Below, piece after piece: positions 53,890 through 63,282 of a stretch of DNA of 64,000 nucleotides. The translations under genes and the position numbers were made by a program. Origin of the DNA: Phyllobacteriaceae bacterium (GTDB taxonomy: Bacteria; Pseudomonadota; Alphaproteobacteria; Rhizobiales; Rhizobiaceae); the NCBI GenBank assembly GCA_016711085.1, contig JADJTR010000002.1:372001-436000 (forward strand), given 5' to 3'. The notes beneath the pieces are model-generated. The model worked only from the letters and a program-made list of their open reading frames with translations, searched no databases and had not been told where the DNA came from. How positions within the stretch are numbered: the first letter of the stretch is position 1; every line of letters begins with the position of its first letter.

Positions 53890-54674
53890 CCCGCCTGCTC
53901 GCCTGGATCGCCTTCCTGTTCGGCGCCCTCTATTTCGCCCTGCCGCTGATCGGCATGACCGAGTTTTCGCTGAAGATGCGGCGCGGCGTCTATTCGCTCG
54001 ACGCCTATGTCAAGGTGTTCGCCGATCCACGTTTCCAGGAGACGTTTTCCTTTTCCGTGATGATGGCGCTCGCCACCATCGCTTTCGGCGTGCTGCTGGT
54101 GGTGCCGACGGCCTATTGGGTGCGCCTGAAAATGCCGGGCGCGCGGCCGTGGATCGAATTCGTCACGCTGCTGCCGCTGGTGATCCCGGCCATCGTCATC
54201 GTCTTCGGCTACATCCGCCTCTACAACACCTCGAGCTTCCTGCCGCTGACCGGCTCGACCACCGGCACCAACATCCTGCTGATGTTCGGCTACGCCACGC
54301 TGGCGCTGCCTTACATGTACCGCTCGGTCGACACGGGGCTCAGAACCATCGATGTCGCGACGCTGACGGAGGCGGCCCAAAGCCTCGGCGCGGGCTGGGT
54401 GACCATTCTTTCCCGCGTCATCCTGCCCAATGTGCTGATCGCGGTGCTGTCGGGGGCGTTCCTGACCTTCGCCATCGTCATCGGCGAATTCACCATGGCG
54501 GCGCTGCTCGACCGGCCGGCTTTCGGCCCGTACATGCAATTGCTCGGCGCCAACCGCGCCTACGAGCCGGCGGCGCTGGCCGTGATCGCCTTCGGCATCA
54601 CCTGGGCCTGCATGGCCCTCATCCAGTTGCTTGCCCGCTTCGCGCCGAAGCCGGCCAAACCCGTCAAGGAATAG
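53886..54674 (+). CDS. ABC transporter permease 2 (PotC-like)
   Basis: 262 residues with about six membrane helices, starting MTRLLAWIAFLFGALYFALP. The EAA loop reads TLTEAAQSLGAGWVTILSRVILPN. Pairing of two unlike permeases is the norm for polyamine, iron and phosphonate importers. 4 bp separate it from the ATPase gene. Confidence 0.9.
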   Translation: MTRLLAWIAFLFGALYFALPLIGMTEFSLKMRRGVYSLDAYVKVFADPRFQETFSFSVMMALATIAFGVLLVVPTAYWVRLKMPGARPWIEFVTLLPLVIPAIVIVFGYIRLYNTSSFLPLTGSTTGTNILLMFGYATLALPYMYRSVDTGLRTIDVATLTEAAQSLGAGWVTILSRVILPNVLIAVLSGAFLTFAIVIGEFTMAALLDRPAFGPYMQLLGANRAYEPAALAVIAFGITWACMALIQLLARFAPKPAKPVKE

Positions 54675-54678
54675 GCCG

Positions 54679-55764
54679 ATGAGCGCAGTGAACAACTCCA
54701 AGGCGAACAGCGACGCTTTTCTCGCCATCAATGGCGTGACCAAATCCTTCGGCGCGGTGCAGGTGGTGCGCGGGGCCGACATCGCCATCTCCAAGGGCGA
54801 ATTCGTTTCCTTTCTCGGACCGTCGGGCTGCGGCAAGACGACGATCCTGCGCATGGTCGCCGGATTCGAGACGCCGACGACGGGGCGCATCGTCATCGAC
54901 GGCAAGGACATTACCGACCTCAAGCCGAACCAGCGCAAGATCGGCATGGTGTTCCAATCCTACGCGCTGTTTCCCAACCTGACGGTCGCCGGAAATATCG
55001 GCTTCGGCCTCAAGGTCGCCGGCAAGGCCAGGGCCGAGATCGACCAGCGGGTCGAGGAAATGCTGAAGCTGATTGGCCTGCCCGAATTGAGCGACCGCTT
55101 CCCCTGGCAATTGTCGGGCGGCCAGCAGCAGCGCGTGGCGCTGGCCCGCGCGCTGGCGCCGAGGCCCGCGGTGCTGCTGCTCGACGAGCCGCTGTCGGCC
55201 CTCGACGCCAAGATCCGCGTGTCGCTGCGCGAGGAAATCCGCGCCATCCAGAAGGAACTCGGCATCACCACCATCTTCGTCACCCACGACCAGGAAGAAG
55301 CGCTGTCCATGTCGGACCGGGTGATGGTGATGTACCAGGGGCGCATCGAGCAGATCGGCGCGCCGTTCGAGGTCTACAATCACCCGAAGACAAAATTCGT
55401 CGCCAATTTCGTCGGCACCCTGTCGACAATGGAAGGCACGATCGCCGACGCGGCGAAGGGTTCGGTCGACGCGGCCGGAACGCGTTTCGACGGCGTCCGG
55501 CTGCCAGCCGGCGCGACGAATGGCGCGGCGGTGACGCTGGCGCTGCGCCCGGAAGCGCTCAGGCGCGACCGCCGCGACGGCGACCTGTCGCTTTCGGGAG
55601 AGATCATCGATGTGGACTTTCTCGGTTCGGTCATTCGCATCGACATCAAGGCCGGCGGCGAAAAACTGTCGCTCGACGCCTTCAACGATCCGACCACGCC
55701 GCCGCCGGCGATCGGCGAGACGATGACGGTGCATTTCGCCCCGGACGCCGTGCTGACGCTGTAA
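54679..55764 (+). CDS. ABC transporter ATP-binding protein (PotA-like)
   Basis: 361 residues. Walker A GPSGCGKTT, Q-loop VFQSYALFPN, signature LSGGQQQRVALARAL, Walker B LLLDEPLSALD and switch THDQEEAL. A C-terminal TOBE domain (LALRPEALRRD, GEIIDVDFLGSVIRIDI) is typical of the polyamine/iron/sulfate class and often binds regulators. It ends the importer operon. Confidence 0.93.
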   Translation: MSAVNNSKANSDAFLAINGVTKSFGAVQVVRGADIAISKGEFVSFLGPSGCGKTTILRMVAGFETPTTGRIVIDGKDITDLKPNQRKIGMVFQSYALFPNLTVAGNIGFGLKVAGKARAEIDQRVEEMLKLIGLPELSDRFPWQLSGGQQQRVALARALAPRPAVLLLDEPLSALDAKIRVSLREEIRAIQKELGITTIFVTHDQEEALSMSDRVMVMYQGRIEQIGAPFEVYNHPKTKFVANFVGTLSTMEGTIADAAKGSVDAAGTRFDGVRLPAGATNGAAVTLALRPEALRRDRRDGDLSLSGEIIDVDFLGSVIRIDIKAGGEKLSLDAFNDPTTPPPAIGETMTVHFAPDAVLTL

Positions 55765-55827
55765 ACGCGTTGCGTTCGTGTTGCGAAACACGGCGAAGCC
55801 GGGTATAGGGCCTCATCTCCCTTACAT

Positions 55828-55863
55828 GGTGGTTCAACCACCGCCCGCGCGGGAACGCGGGCG
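55828..55863. promoter_or_regulatory. Tandem hairpins upstream of trcR
   Basis: GGTGGTTCAACCACC (55828-55842) abuts a second 8-bp stem CGCCCGCG/CGCGGGCG (55842-55849 with 55856-55863). They lie between the ABC operon and trcR. They may terminate the former (no U-run) or form a structured leader for the latter. Confidence 0.4.
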
Positions 55864-55881
55864 AAGACGAGGATTTGCACA

Positions 55882-56568
55882 ATGACCACGCTGCTGATGC
55901 CCAAGGCCACCGCCGTCTGGCTCGTCGACAACACGTCGCTGTCGTTCGACCAGATCGCCGATTTCTGCCGGCTGCACCCGCTCGAGGTGAAAGCCATCGC
56001 CGACGGCGAAGCGGCGCAGGGCATTCGCGGCCTCGATCCGGTCACCGGCGGGCAACTGTCGCGCGAGGAAATCGAGAAGGCCGAGGCGGACGAGAACCAT
56101 CGCCTCAAGGTGCTCGACCCCAAGGTCCGCGTGCCGGAAGCCAAGCGCAAAGGTCCGCGCTACACGCCGCTGTCGAAGCGTCAGGACCGGCCCAACGCCA
56201 TTCTCTGGCTCGTGCGCAACCATCCGGAACTGAAGGACGCGCAGATTTCCCGCCTCGTCGGCACCACCAAATCGACGATCGAGCAGGTGCGCGGACGCGG
56301 TCATTGGAACTCGGCCAATCTTCAGCCGCTCGACCCGGTGACGCTCGGCCTGTGCTCGCAGATCGACCTCGACCTCGAAGTCGGCCGCGCCTCCAAGACG
56401 CGCGGCGATGTCGCGCCGCCGACCGACACGCTGCTGCCGGCCTCGATCACCGAGCGGATCACGCCGGAACAGCGCGACGACGAAGAAGACCGGCAGCTCG
56501 ACGCCTCAAAGGTGTTCGCCAAGCTCTCGTCGCTGAAGCGCAAGCCGGAAGACGACGAGGACGAGTGA
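55882..56568 (+). CDS. trcR: Cell-cycle regulator TrcR family (DUF1013)
   Basis: 228 residues, starting MTTLLMPKATAVWLVDNTSLSFDQI. Residues 15-45 resemble a helix-turn-helix (FDQIADFCRLHPLEVKAIADGE), and a second (DAQISRLVGTTKSTIEQV) lies at about 130-150. The whole is the alphaproteobacterial DUF1013 protein, strongly conserved and linked to cell-cycle transcription. The acidic C-terminal tail KPEDDEDE is typical. Confidence 0.9.
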   Translation: MTTLLMPKATAVWLVDNTSLSFDQIADFCRLHPLEVKAIADGEAAQGIRGLDPVTGGQLSREEIEKAEADENHRLKVLDPKVRVPEAKRKGPRYTPLSKRQDRPNAILWLVRNHPELKDAQISRLVGTTKSTIEQVRGRGHWNSANLQPLDPVTLGLCSQIDLDLEVGRASKTRGDVAPPTDTLLPASITERITPEQRDDEEDRQLDASKVFAKLSSLKRKPEDDEDE

Positions 56569-57267
56569 TCACGCTTCGCGCGTAACGCCGTCCTTTTCCA
56601 TGCGCCGGTAGAAATCGGCGAGCAGCATGCCGCGCTCGGGCTTGAATGTCCGTCCGGCCGGGCCGAGCGCGGCGATGCGGTCGATGCGGAACGAACGGAA
56701 ATCGTCGCGCAACTCGCACCAGGCGACCAGCGTCCACACCCTGCCCCAGAACCACAGGCCGAGCGGGCGGATGTCGCGGCGCGAGTTTTCGCCCTGTTCG
56801 GTGCGATAATCGATCGACAGCACGGCGCGGGCGTCGACGGCCTTCTCGATCAGGTCGATGCGGGCCCGGTCCTCGACCGAGAGGGCCGAGAACGGCGCGT
56901 GGATCTGCGTCTGGGCGATGCGGGCGCGTTCGGCGTCGGGCACGACCGCGCCGATCTTCACCAGCGCCTCCTCGGCCGCCCGCGCCATCGCCGCCCCACC
57001 CCAGGCGCGCACCATGCGCGCGCCGACGACGAGGGCGACGATCTCGTCGCGCGAAAACATCAGCGGCGGCAGGTCGAAGCCTTCGCGCATGATGTAGCCG
57101 ACGCCGGCTTCGCCCTCGACCGGCACGCCGGTCGAGGCCAGGTCGGCGATGTCGCGGTAGATGGTGCGCTCCGACACTTCCAGCCGCTCGGCCAGCTTGC
57201 GCGCCGTGACGAGTCGGCCGCCCCGCAGCAACTGGACGATCTGGAACAGGCGGTCGGCGCGCCGCAT
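56569..57267 (-). CDS. YafY-type HTH/WYL-domain regulator
   Basis: 232 residues. HTH_11 at the N-terminus (RADRLFQIVQLLRGGRLVTARKLAERLEVSERTIYRDI), followed by a WYL-like ligand domain (VLSIDYRTEQGENSRRDIRP, LWFWGRVWTLVAWCELRDDFRSFRIDRI). WYL proteins sense nucleic acid or metabolite ligands. It lies 2 bp after a VOC-family gene on the same strand. The two genes often form a pair in rhizobia. Confidence 0.9.
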   Translation of the reverse strand: MRRADRLFQIVQLLRGGRLVTARKLAERLEVSERTIYRDIADLASTGVPVEGEAGVGYIMREGFDLPPLMFSRDEIVALVVGARMVRAWGGAAMARAAEEALVKIGAVVPDAERARIAQTQIHAPFSALSVEDRARIDLIEKAVDARAVLSIDYRTEQGENSRRDIRPLGLWFWGRVWTLVAWCELRDDFRSFRIDRIAALGPAGRTFKPERGMLLADFYRRMEKDGVTREA

Positions 57268-57269
57268 GC

Positions 57270-57644
57270 TCAGGCCGAAAACAGCCCGAAGGAATTGCCG
57301 TCCGGATCGCGGCAATAGGCGAAGCGCCCGGCGGGAATGGCGACGATCGGCGAGACGACTTCGCCGCCGGCCTCGCCGACGCGGGCGAGCGCCGGTTCAA
57401 GGCTGTCGACGGCGAGGTGCACCGTCGCGCCCGCGCCTTTCGCGGCCGGCTCACCTTCGACGATGTGGCCCGAAATCGCGGTTTCATGGGGTCCCGAATA
57501 GGCGAAAATCGCGGTCATGTTCGGTCCCATCTGTTCGTCCTTCAGCGGCAGGCCGGTCACCTTGCCATAAAACGCCTTGCCCTTGTCCAGATTGCGAACC
57601 GGAATTTCAAACCAGACGACGGCGTTGGTCGGGGCTTCACTCAT
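57270..57644 (-). CDS. VOC-family (glyoxalase/bleomycin-resistance fold) protein
   Basis: 124 residues. Two beta-alpha-beta-beta-beta units: NAVVWFEIPVRNLDKGKAFYGKV and ATVHLAVDSLEPALARVGEAGGE, ending RFAYCRDPDGNSFGLFS (metal-Glu position differs; DPDGN is the family turn). Enzymatic role unknown. Co-directional with the WYL regulator, stop and start 2 bp apart. Confidence 0.88.
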   Translation of the reverse strand: MSEAPTNAVVWFEIPVRNLDKGKAFYGKVTGLPLKDEQMGPNMTAIFAYSGPHETAISGHIVEGEPAAKGAGATVHLAVDSLEPALARVGEAGGEVVSPIVAIPAGRFAYCRDPDGNSFGLFSA

Positions 57645-57703
57645 GTCCTGTCTCCTTCGTTATGACGAAGGCGTTGTCGCATACCCCTGCTGACGGCATC
57701 CTG

Positions 57704-57958
57704 TCAGGAACTTTTGGCGGCCTCGTCGCGCCGCTTCAGCTTCGCGCCGGTTGCCAGGCGATCCTTGATGATGAGCGAGCGCACCGTGCCGAGATCGGCC
57801 CCGCATTTCGTGCACGCCATGCGGCCGGATAGATCGCCCATGCGGTGCGGCGGATCGCCTATGACCATGCCGGATAAGCCGCACTTCGCACAGCGGTAGC
57901 CAAAGAGCGGATCGCCATCGTCTTCATGCAGATCGTATTTTTGCCAGTCGTCATCCAT
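57704..57958 (-). CDS. Small zinc-ribbon-like hypothetical protein
   Basis: 84 residues, starting MDDDWQKYDLHEDDGDP. Two CxxC pairs, YRCAKCGLS and MACTKCGAD, spaced about 25 residues, should bind one zinc. The tail is basic (IKDRLATGAKLKRRDEA). It lies 2 bp downstream of a small membrane-protein gene. No function known. Confidence 0.65.
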   Translation of the reverse strand: MDDDWQKYDLHEDDGDPLFGYRCAKCGLSGMVIGDPPHRMGDLSGRMACTKCGADLGTVRSLIIKDRLATGAKLKRRDEAAKSS

Positions 57959-57960
57959 CG

Positions 57961-58251
57961 TCAGGGCCTGCCCCCGATAATCCGCCGCAGCGTCCAGGCG
58001 ATGAGCAGCGCCGCCGGGACGAACCAGGCGACATGTCGGCCGTGAAAGCCCAGCGACGGCGGGAAATAGGGGAACTCGAAGCCCATGGGCAGCGGCAACA
58101 GGAAACTCGGCAGCGACAGGGGCGCGGTCCACAGGACGATCCAGACATTGGCGAGCCCGTCGGGCGGGGCCATCAGGAAGGTGACGAGCACAAAGGCCGC
58201 GCCCGCCAGATAGGCGGCCGCGACCCAATTGCCGACTCGCCGGCGCGTCAT
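57961..58251 (-). CDS. Small hypothetical membrane protein
   Basis: 96 residues, with three likely helices (AAAYLAGAAFVLVTFLM, WIVLWTAPLSLPSFLLPL and WFVPAALLIAWTLRRIIG). It overlaps the aldehyde dehydrogenase stop by 4 bp and precedes the zinc-ribbon gene by 2 bp, so the three are one transcript. Not recognised. Confidence 0.65.
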   Translation of the reverse strand: MTRRRVGNWVAAAYLAGAAFVLVTFLMAPPDGLANVWIVLWTAPLSLPSFLLPLPMGFEFPYFPPSLGFHGRHVAWFVPAALLIAWTLRRIIGGRP

Positions 58252-59777
58252 CCGTCGATGTCGAACTTGACGCCCTGCGCCAGCGGCAGGGTGAGGCCGT
58301 AATTGATGGTGTTGGTGGCGCGGCGCATGTAGGCCTTCCAGGCATCCGAGCCGGATTCGCGCCCGCCGCCGGTTTCTTTCTCGCCGCCGAACGCGCCGCC
58401 GATTTCGGCTCCGCTTGTTCCAACATTCACATTGGCGATGCCGCAGTCGGAGCCTCGCGCCGAGACGAAGATTTCCGCCTCGCGCATGTCGAGGGTGAAG
58501 ATCGACGACGACAGGCCCTGCGGCACGCCATTGTGCAACGCCAGCGCCTCGGAGAAATCGCGGTATTTCATGACGTAGAGGATCGGGGCGAAGGTCTCTT
58601 CCAGCACCGGGCCGACCTGGCCCGGCATTTCGACCAGCGCCGGGCGGACGTAGAAGGCGTCGGCCGCCACATTGTGCGACACGCGTTCGCCGCCGGTCAC
58701 CGTTCCGCCAGCGGCGCGCGCCGCGTCGAGAGCCTTCCGCATCTTGTCGAAGGCCAAGGCGTCGATCAGCGGCCCGACCAGATGGCCCTCTTCCAGCGGA
58801 TTGCCGACCTTGACCGAGGCATAGGCGGCCTTCAGGCGCGGCACGAGTTTGTCGTAGGCGCTTTCATGGACGATGAGCCGGCGCAGCGTCGTGCAGCGCT
58901 GGCCGGCCGTGCCCATGGCGGCGAAGGCGACGCCGCGCAGCGTCAGGTCGAGATCGGCCGACGGCGCGACGATGGCGGCGTTGTTGCCGCCGAGTTCGAG
59001 CAGCGAACGGCCGAAGCGCGCGGCGACGCGCGGGCCGACCGAACGGCCCATGGCGGTGGAGCCGGTGGCCGAAACGAGCGGAACGAGCGGATTGTCGACG
59101 AGTGCCTCGCCGGCGTCGCGGCCGCCGACGATGGTGGCGCACAGACCCGTCGGGATAGCGCCGCTGGCGGCGTTGAAGCGGGCGATCGCCTTGTCCATCA
59201 GCGCCTGGGTGGCGAGCGCCGTCAGGGGCGCCTTCTCGGAAGGTTTCCACACCACCGCGTTGCCGCACGCCAGCGCCAGCGCGGCGTTCCACGACCACAC
59301 GGCGACGGGGAAATTGAAGGCGGAGATGACGCCGACGACGCCGAGCGGATGCCAGGTCTCCATCATGCGGTGATCGCCGCGTTCGGATGCGATGGTCAGG
59401 CCGTAGAGCTGGCGCGACAGGCCGACGGCGAAATCGCAGATGTCGATCATCTCCTGCACTTCGCCGAGACCCTCGGAGACGATCTTGCCGACCTCGATGG
59501 AGACGAGGCGGCCGAGCGCCGCCTTGTTCACGCGCAATTCCTCGCCGAGCAGGCGCACCAGTTCGCCGCGCTTCGGCGCGGGCACGGCGCGCCAGACGAG
59601 GAAGGCGTCATGGGCGGCGGCGATGGCGGCGTCGGTTCCGGCCCGGCCGGCGAGGGCGACATGGCCGATGGCCTCGCCGGTGATCGGCGTGCGCACGGCG
59701 TGGTCGCCGGCGGAAAAAGCGGATGCGGCAACGCCCATGGCGTCGAGAAGGCGGGCAGTTTCGGCGACAAGGGTCAT
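58248..59777 (-). CDS. Aldehyde dehydrogenase, ALDH7-type (aminoadipate semialdehyde/piperideine-6-carboxylate)
   Basis: 509 residues from the ATG at 59777; a longer frame upstream lacks similarity. Catalytic C295 is in GTAGQRCTTLRRL, E261 in LELGGNN and N155 in SAFNFPVAVW. ALDH7 members oxidise alpha-aminoadipic semialdehyde in lysine breakdown. The sequence type (ESGSDAWKAYMRRATNTIN ending) fits bacterial AmaB/PcD. No lysine genes are adjacent, so substrate is by family only. Confidence 0.9.
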   Translation of the reverse strand: MTLVAETARLLDAMGVAASAFSAGDHAVRTPITGEAIGHVALAGRAGTDAAIAAAHDAFLVWRAVPAPKRGELVRLLGEELRVNKAALGRLVSIEVGKIVSEGLGEVQEMIDICDFAVGLSRQLYGLTIASERGDHRMMETWHPLGVVGVISAFNFPVAVWSWNAALALACGNAVVWKPSEKAPLTALATQALMDKAIARFNAASGAIPTGLCATIVGGRDAGEALVDNPLVPLVSATGSTAMGRSVGPRVAARFGRSLLELGGNNAAIVAPSADLDLTLRGVAFAAMGTAGQRCTTLRRLIVHESAYDKLVPRLKAAYASVKVGNPLEEGHLVGPLIDALAFDKMRKALDAARAAGGTVTGGERVSHNVAADAFYVRPALVEMPGQVGPVLEETFAPILYVMKYRDFSEALALHNGVPQGLSSSIFTLDMREAEIFVSARGSDCGIANVNVGTSGAEIGGAFGGEKETGGGRESGSDAWKAYMRRATNTINYGLTLPLAQGVKFDIDG

Positions 59778-59939
59778 GATGGCCTCTGGAATTGATCGGC
59801 ACATCTTTAAACCCTGCGGCGCCGGCGCGCCAATTGCCGCAAGCCGCGGCGGCGACAAAAGTTGCGTCCGGCCGAAGGTCGGATCAGGAGACGCCTTTCG
59901 TCCGATTGGTCTTGTCGCCGCCGCGCGATAGAACACGCC

Positions 59940-61324
59940 ATGGCGGTTACCCGATTCATGTCCGACTGGAGCCTGACGCGGCGATTCGCCCTGACGGGCG
60001 GGCTGATCATGCTCGCCGTGATGATCGGCGTCGGCTATTGGGTGACCAACCGGATGAAGACCGACGTCGTGCGCAACACCGCCGCGGCTACGGCGCTGTT
60101 CATGGATTCCTTCATCGCACCGTTGTCCCAGGAACTGACCGAATCCGACACGCTGTCGATCGGTCCGATTCGCGCCATCGAGGAAATGATGGACGGCACA
60201 AGGCTTGGCGAACGGGTCGTCTCGGTCAAGATCTGGAAGCCCGGCGGGCTCATCGCCTACGCCAGCGACATCGGCGAGATCGGCAAACATTATTCGCCAT
60301 CGCCGGAGCTTGCCGAGGCGTTTCGCCGGCGAGATCGCCGGCGGTCTGACGGATTTGTCGGCGGCGGAGAACAAGCCGGAACGGCGCATCGCCGCGACCC
60401 TGCTCGAAGTCTACAGCCCGATCCGCGAGAGTTTCACCGGCGAGGTCATCGCCGTCGTCGAATTTTACGAAAAGGCCGATGCGCTCGAAGAAGTCCTGCG
60501 GCGCGCCATGGTGCAGAGCTGGATCGCCGTGGTCGCCATCACGGCGCTGATCGGCGCCGGATTGTTCGGCATCGTCGACGCCGGCAGCCGCACCATCGAA
60601 CGTCAGCGTCGGACGCTTGTCGATCGGGTCGACGAATTGCAGCGCCTGTCGGGCGAGAACGAGAAGCTGCGCCAGCGCGTCGCGCGCCTCGGCGCGCGTG
60701 TCCGAAATCGGCGAGGCGCATCTGCGCCAGTTGAGCGCCGATCTGCACGACGGCCCGGCCCAACTCGTCGGCTTCGCCGCGCTTCGGCTCGATTCGCTCA
60801 AACGCATCGGTGAAAAGCGGAAGCGGGACGCCGAGATCGGCGACCTCGAATCCGTGCTCAAGGACGCCGTGCGCGAGATCCGCGCCATCGGCCAGGGCCT
60901 TTCCCTGCCCGAGATCGAACATTTGTCGCTTGCCGGCGTGGCCCGGCACGCCATCGCCGCGCACGAGCGCCGCACCGGCGATTCCGTCCGCGCGGCGCTG
61001 GCGCTGAATGAGGACGACGCGCCGGAATCGGTCAAGGCCTGCCTCTACCGTTTTGTCCAGGAGGGTCTGAACAACGTCTGGCGGCATGCGCCCGGCGCCC
61101 AGGTCGGTATCGACGTCGGCGAGGCCGCGGGGATATTGTCGGCCAGCATCGTCAATGGCGCGCCGACCCGCGTCGCCGCCGAAAGCGCCGGCGGCATGGG
61201 ACTGCTGGGCCTGCGCGACCGGGTGGAAAGCCTGGGCGGCCACTTTTCCTTCGTCCGCGCCGCCGATGGCGGCGCGATCCTGTCCATGTCGATCGTCCGC
61301 TCCGGAGATCCCGCCGATGCCTGA
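59940..61324 (+). CDS. NarL-family sensor histidine kinase, two frameshifts
   Basis: Membrane sensor: helix 1 FALTGGLIMLAVMIGVGYWV, a periplasmic domain (~150 residues), then helix 2 WIAVVAITALIGAGLFGIV. The HisKA_3 dimerisation box is HLRQLSADLHDGPAQLVGFA (phospho-His in DLHDGPAQ), and the ATPase domain has FVQEGLNNVWRHA (N box) and GGMGLLGLRDRVESLGG (G box). Frames change near 60320 and near 60695. It overlaps the response regulator by 8 bp. The signal is unknown. Confidence 0.85.
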
Positions 61325-61961
61325 AGCAACCACCATCGTTGTTGTCGACGATCACCCGCTCTATCGCGCCGGCGTGGCGCGCACGCTCTCCGAGGCAAGC
61401 GATCTGCGCGTGCTCGGCGAGGGCGCTTCGGCCGACGACGCGATGGAGCTGGTGCGGCGCGCCCGGCCGAACATCGTGCTCCTCGACATTTCCATGCCAG
61501 GCGGCGGCATCGCGGCGGCGCGGCGCATCGCGGCGGAGCATCCAGAGACCCTGATCGTCATGCTGACCGCTTCGGAAAGCGATGACGACATCATGGAATC
61601 GCTCGCCGCCGGCGCGCGTGGTTATGTGCTCAAGGGCGTCGGCGCGCATGACCTCCTGTCGGTGATCCGCAATGTCGCGGGCGGAGGATCCTATGTTTCT
61701 CCGTCGCTCGCCGGCCGGTTGCTCCTCGCCATGAAGGGCAAGGGGCATGAGGCCGCGCCGAAATCGCTGCTGTCGGCGCTGACCGATCGCGAAGAAGAAA
61801 TCCTTCGACTCGTCTCCGCCGGCAAAAGCAACAAGGAAGTCGGCCGTACGCTCGGCCTGCAGGAGAAGACCGTCAAGCATTACATGCCGTCGATCCTGCA
61901 GAAACTGCAGGTGCGCAACCGCACCGAAGCGGCGATTCTGGCGCGCGACAACAGGCTTTGA
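61317..61961 (+). CDS. NarL/FixJ-type response regulator
   Basis: 214 residues. Receiver domain with VVVDDHPLYRAGV (acidic pocket) and phospho-acceptor D57 in IVLLDISMPGG, then K in GYVLKGVG. The LuxR helix-turn-helix is LTDREEEILRLVSAGKSNKEV and KTVKHYMPSILQKLQVRNRTEA. Partner of the kinase encoded immediately upstream. Intact. Confidence 0.95.
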   Translation: MPEATTIVVVDDHPLYRAGVARTLSEASDLRVLGEGASADDAMELVRRARPNIVLLDISMPGGGIAAARRIAAEHPETLIVMLTASESDDDIMESLAAGARGYVLKGVGAHDLLSVIRNVAGGGSYVSPSLAGRLLLAMKGKGHEAAPKSLLSALTDREEEILRLVSAGKSNKEVGRTLGLQEKTVKHYMPSILQKLQVRNRTEAAILARDNRL

Positions 61962-62036
61962 CCTACGCCGTGAAGCGCCTTCATCGCCGGGCGCGGGTCG
62001 ACGCGCCAAACCGGTTCCGCGCGGCGCTGACAGGTT

Positions 62037-62447
62037 CTATCGGAGCGCCGCCCTGAGCCGTTTCTTGTCCGTCTGCCATGCCTTGCGGCTGATCACGATC
62101 CGGTTCTTGCGGTCGCGCAGCTGATATCTATCGCCGATCACGCGTTCGCTCCAACCGTCGGCGTAGAACAGGATGACGGTGTTTGCGTCAGCCACCGAAT
62201 TTCTGACCCTGCCGTGCCCCGACAACGCGCCGAGAAAACCGCCGACGGTCGAACCGGCCACGCCGTGCTCGCCGTCGTCCTCTCCGTCTTCTCCGTCTTC
62301 GCCGCCATCGTCTCCACCATCCCGGCCTTCGCCATCATCGGCAAAAGCGGCGGCGACGCCGAAATCCGGATGGAACCGGTCGGCGTCCGTCGGCGGGCGC
62401 GGGGGCAGCAGCGTGAAAAGCAGCGCCAGCAGGCCGATTCGCCACGC
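62037..62447 (-). CDS. Secreted Asp/Gly/Glu-rich protein
   Basis: About 136 residues from the ATG at 62447 (earlier in-frame ATGs exist at 62507 and 62573). Signal-like MAWRIGLLALLFTLLPP, then an acidic low-complexity run (GEGRDGGDDGGEDGEDGEDD), and a structured C-terminus (NTVILFYADGWSERVIGDRY, RKNRIVISRKAW). The acidic run might bind calcium. It shares its style with the gene at 62720-63079 on the same strand. Not recognised. Confidence 0.6.
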   Translation of the reverse strand, partial: AWRIGLLALLFTLLPPRPPTDADRFHPDFGVAAAFADDGEGRDGGDDGGEDGEDGEDDGEHGVAGSTVGGFLGALSGHGRVRNSVADANTVILFYADGWSERVIGDRYQLRDRKNRIVISRKAWQTDKKRLRAALR

Positions 62448-62596
62448 CATCGTCAAGTCGCCGGACGGGGCGGCCGCGTCGATGTCACGCTGGTGGATCA
62501 TGGCCATTGCAGTTCGGGAATTTGCCCGGTTTGTCCGATTCCTAACGCTCTCGCGCAACAAAGTCTTCGGCACAAGGTCCGAGACCCCGAAAAGGG

Positions 62597-62623
62597 GAGC
62601 GACCGGCGGGAAGCCGGTCGCTC
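62597..62623. terminator. 11-bp GC-rich hairpin between the two acidic-protein genes
   Basis: GAGCGACCGGC (62597-62607) pairs perfectly with GCCGGTCGCTC (62613-62623), 5-nt loop. On the minus strand it is followed by CCCCTTTTCGG, a weak U tract. It could end or attenuate the transcript of the upstream acidic-protein gene. Confidence 0.5.
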
Positions 62624-62719
62624 GTTGGAATGAAGGCTCGGCGAAAGCGCTTCATTCGAGGGCGAATCGCCGGTGCGGGGGCGGGCCGGGCAATCCGCCG
62701 GTTTGCTGTCCTGCGACGT

Positions 62720-63079
62720 TCAGTCCTTGCTGTTGATTAGCGCCTTGAGCGAGGACTTGAAGCTGCCCTTCCTGGTGGTGGAGGAATCGTCATCGCTGTC
62801 GTCGTCGGAATCGTCGCCGCCGCTGTCGTCGCCCGAATCGTGGCCCGGACCATCGTCATCCCCGCCGCCGTGATCGTCGCCGGCATCGTGGCCGGGACCG
62901 TCGTCGCCGCCGCCTGAATCACCTTCGCCGCTTTCCCCGCCCTCGCCCTCGCCATCGGCGAGGGCAATCGAAGCGTTCGGCTTCAAGACGCCGTCATCCA
63001 GTGTCAGCGTGAGCGGAGTCGCGGCGAGCACGTAAGCAAGGCCGATGGCGCTGACGGTCGGCTTCAACAGAGTGTTCAT
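62720..63079 (-). CDS. Secreted Asp/Gly-rich repeat protein
   Basis: 119 residues. Signal peptide MNTLLKPTVSAIGLAYVLAA, then an acidic region with an imperfect internal repeat (GGGDDGPGHDAGDDHG and GGGDDDGPGHDSGDDSG) and a DDSDDDSDDD run. The tail is basic (TTRKGSFKSSLKALINSKD). It suggests a calcium-binding or intrinsically disordered exported protein. No enzyme motif. A repeat-bearing paralogue-like gene lies just downstream. Confidence 0.65.
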   Translation of the reverse strand: MNTLLKPTVSAIGLAYVLAATPLTLTLDDGVLKPNASIALADGEGEGGESGEGDSGGGDDGPGHDAGDDHGGGDDDGPGHDSGDDSGGDDSDDDSDDDSSTTRKGSFKSSLKALINSKD

Positions 63080-63282
63080 TGTGACGTTCCTTTCCGGTCA
63101 TTTTGCGCGGTGGCGCCCGCAATCGATGGAAGGACGGTAGCCGGCGCCCCGTTTCTTCGCGAGCCGTCCGGGACTTCAGAATTGGCTGGAGCGGACCTTG
63201 GCGCGCCAGGGATCGGACCAAGGGCCTATTCCGGCCGGCGCGGCGCAGCGACCGCGGTCCGCCTTTCGGCGGGCATAAACGA

